DNA from: Streptococcus sp. Marseille-Q0941 | GTDB taxonomy: Bacteria; Bacillota; Bacilli; Lactobacillales; Streptococcaceae | NCBI RefSeq assembly: GCF_943736975.1 | Contig: NZ_CALSFO010000005.1 | Location: 1-64,000 of the forward strand | DNA length: 64,000 nt | Reading direction: 5' to 3' | Part shown: positions 63,001 through 64,000 of the stretch, one piece after another | Layout of the letters: every line of letters begins with the position of its first letter | Position numbering within the stretch: the stretch's first letter is position 1 | Notes under the pieces: model-generated | What the model was told of the DNA's origin: nothing | What the model saw: only the letters and a program-made list of their open reading frames with translations | The model's database searches: none | Made by a program: the position numbers and the translations under genes

Positions 63001-64000
63001 TGTGTTCAGAAACGATGGTACGACCGATTTCTTTACCATTTCGATAGCTTACCAAGAAAGTACGGACAATTTGTCCTGGAGTTCCTTCTACATCAACAAC
63101 ACTTTCTCCTGCCGGAAGTGTATTGTCAGAGACATAAACAGTCTTGAATGGAACATCAACCTGTTCATCCAATGTACGTTCTGTCATCTTAGAAGTACCG
63201 ATTACTGTGATTTCGTCAACAGCTTTTGGATTCTCAACTTTTGATATTTCCTTACGAGAAACTTCGACATCGTCCTCATAGGTAACTTCATAAGTTGTTG
63301 TGATGGTACCAGGAGATCCGACTTGAGTAATCTTGCTGTAGCCTTCTGGTTGGGTTTCATCTTTTTCGATAACCTTGTTGAAGTTTTTTTCTTCGACAAC
63401 AACTACATTTTTGATTGATACAACCACACCTAGGCCTTTAACAACGATCTTATTCTTCTTCTCTTTGAGGGTATTTTCATTGACCAAGGTACGATCAACG
63501 AGTTTGTCATTGAGGTAGGTTAGTTTATATTGACTTTCAATACGACCTTTTTCACCTTCTTGACGAACTTCTTCGTAGCCTTTTGGTTTCGTGTAGTCGT
63601 ATTCAACTACAGTTTCAAAGTCAACATCCTTAACCTCAGTAGTGTATTCTACTTTTTCTACTGCACTACCAACTGTGATAATACGTTTGACTGGTTTGTC
63701 AATCACTGTTTCAGACGTCAAAGTCTTACCAGCTTCCTTACCATTCAGTTTTCTAATTTGGTAAGTCTTTTCAATAGAACCATTCTTACCAGCTTGATTT
63801 TCAAATTGATAAGTCTTTGGTTTTGTTGGGTCAGTTCTGATTTCTGTTTCGTATGCAACAGTTTCTTTCTCAGTAACAGTTTCAAATGTTTCCTTCGCTG
63901 TACCAATCAAGATAATCTCTTTTGTAGGTTCAAGAATTGTTTCTTCAGAAATGATCTGATGTCCTACAACTGTGTCACCAACTTTGGTAATCTTGTATAC
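60092..64000 (-). CDS. Giant G5-domain LPXTG surface protein, 5' end outside window
   Basis: The frame is open from the stop at 60092 to the right edge; 1302 residues are visible and no true start is seen. The protein is an array of at least 15 G5-type domains of about 80 residues, each ending in a form of EIIxVGT. The C-terminus has a Pro/Gln-rich spacer, LPDTGE (~1240), a membrane helix and a tail ending KKKDDC. G5 domains are linked to N-acetylglucosamine binding, zinc-dependent assembly and biofilm rods such as Aap/SasG. It should be sortase-anchored as a long stalk. The ligand head is outside the window. Confidence 0.92.
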   Translation of the reverse strand, partial: VYKITKVGDTVVGHQIISEETILEPTKEIILIGTAKETFETVTEKETVAYETEIRTDPTKPKTYQFENQAGKNGSIEKTYQIRKLNGKEAGKTLTSETVIDKPVKRIITVGSAVEKVEYTTEVKDVDFETVVEYDYTKPKGYEEVRQEGEKGRIESQYKLTYLNDKLVDRTLVNENTLKEKKNKIVVKGLGVVVSIKNVVVVEEKNFNKVIEKDETQPEGYSKITQVGSPGTITTTYEVTYEDDVEVSRKEISKVENPKAVDEITVIGTSKMTERTLDEQVDVPFKTVYVSDNTLPAGESVVDVEGTPGQIVRTFLVSYRNGKEIGRTIVSEHKIKDAVNRVVRVGNATPIVETTEFVEETESIDYNTLKEFSDQLPAGTTKVIQPGKKGQKTNRYSVTKVNGEETSRTFVESNITTDPVDEIIQVGTRVKEIREASETSPIPFTVKVRKDTTKPIGYRVTEVEGQDGEKSDLYKVTYINGTETKREHLKTTVVKEAVDKVVVEGAGVERALFEIQEDKITSTTEYRNDDTLPEGETKISQVGEEGLLRKTIEKRYFNDELRSTKLVDSKLIKEATPTIILVGTKHIPTIKVEQDTQTEKIAYKTQKVEDPDLPKGETKVVQVGRTGIIEKVYQLTYKDGVLIKTDLISSKEVQKVQDEIIHIGTQVTETKEINTTSPIPYNVIIRKDRTKPVGYSLVEVEGQEGTQTDYYQVTYVNGKETKREHLRTVITAQPVNKVLVEGSGVERTVYEIQEERITSPTEFRNDDTLPEGETKIIQEGQDGLIHKTIEKQYFNDEERSSKLIESKVVREAVPTIILVGTKHVPNIKVKQEKRIEETNFRTVTVIDENLPKGERKVVQEGRPGQVEKVYQLTYKDGVLVKTDLISVKELRPALEQIIHIGSQVTETKEISTTSAIPYNIIVREDKTKPTSYRLVEVEGQEGTQTDYYRVTYVNGKETQREYLRTVITTQPVNQVVVVGVGVERTVLVTEDEVVSHQTEYRNDDSLPEGETRVFQEGQDGLIHRTFEKHYFNDEERSSTLVDTTVIRKAVTRIILVGTKRVPTITTEELIQVEEVAFEKQIVENPKLAKGTQVLLQKGKPGKRQNVYRLTLQDGVVIKKELIRSEILEKPQAEITEIGTKQASPIIEELIQVEEIGFEKQTVENPKLAKGTQVLLQKGKPGKRQNVYRLTLQDGVVIKKELIRSEILEEPQTEIIEIGTLVEQSRQEPSAPAEIIPTVPSHKQEEQKPSVVPTQESQIDEAPVVQDQLLPDTGEHSNWWLSLLGILMMFLTLVGIRKKKDDC
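60361..60840 (-). repeat. Near-identical 240-bp tandem pair encoding the last two G5 domains
   Basis: 60361-60600 and 60601-60840 match at about 95% over the first ~205 bases. Both encode the block NPKLAKGTQVLLQKGKPGKR. The high identity shows recent duplication by exactly 80 codons. Confidence 0.85.
60827..62716 (-). repeat. Three-domain G5 super-repeat, 711-bp period
   Basis: Domains recur in the order SPIPY-type, RNDD-type, LPKGE-type. Boundaries fall every 237 residues (EIIQVGT, EIIHIGT, QIIHIGS), that is 62716-62006, 62005-61295 and 61294 to about 60827 for a partial third unit. The array grew by three-domain blocks and later by single-domain copies. Confidence 0.8.

Overview
The window is a 64-kb piece of a low-GC Firmicute chromosome, almost certainly a mitis-group Streptococcus (S. 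mitis/oralis/infantis type, close to S. pneumoniae). The evidence is a malQP/malXCDAR-YitT-aspS block, cinA-recA with a ComX-type box, ireB-ruvX-DUF1292, two BOX elements and two LPXTG surface proteins. No rRNA, tRNA, CRISPR, prophage or insertion sequence was seen. All genes read intact except a short duplicated LytTR remnant at the left edge, and two genes are cut by the window ends.

Layout. 1-1.4 kb: a LytTR regulator with a small membrane gene whose 5' end is tandemly duplicated, then a PAP2 phosphatase. 1.6-5.6 kb: a MarR-controlled heterodimeric ABC exporter with operators facing a divergent membrane-protein gene. 6.5-15.5 kb: YebC, a MATE transporter, a GNAT, recA, cinA, LCP ligase, GNAT, tsaE and a purine permease. 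15.7-21 kb: HAD phosphatase, lipoproteins, folC, a hairpin-rich spacer, DUF1292-ruvX-ireB and spx. 21-24.2 kb: the Mg2+ ATPase mgtA behind a long leader holding an M-box riboswitch, a terminator, a small acidic/proline ORF and a long stem-loop. 24.2-34.5 kb: DNA repair and transport (pepP, uvrA, corA, tag, ruvA, mutL). 34.8-39.5 kb: tyrS, an unusual P1B-like ATPase with a small membrane partner, and rlmA(II). 39.5-49.3 kb: the maltodextrin regulon around a divergent, operator-rich promoter region. 49.3-58.2 kb: YitT, aspS, an eight-gene envelope-type operon (XRE regulator, PspC, CPBP protease, small membrane proteins) behind a palindromic operator, and YfhO. 58.4-64 kb: two sortase-anchored proteins, one with a Thr/Glu/Ala/Pro stalk and one with at least 15 G5 domains in a three-domain super-repeat.

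How genes work together. MalX/C/D import maltodextrins, MalP and MalQ degrade them, and MalR represses both arms. UvrA, MutL, Tag, RuvA, RecA and CinA form a scattered DNA-repair and competence set. MgtA and CorA both serve Mg2+ homeostasis. The most unusual items are the mgtA leader with a candidate leader peptide, the LytTR duplication and its predicted operator, three genes whose promoter geometry predicts leaderless mRNAs, the XRE/PspC/CPBP operon, and the ATPase/small-membrane-protein pair. All functional assignments come from sequence reading and family knowledge; no search was run.
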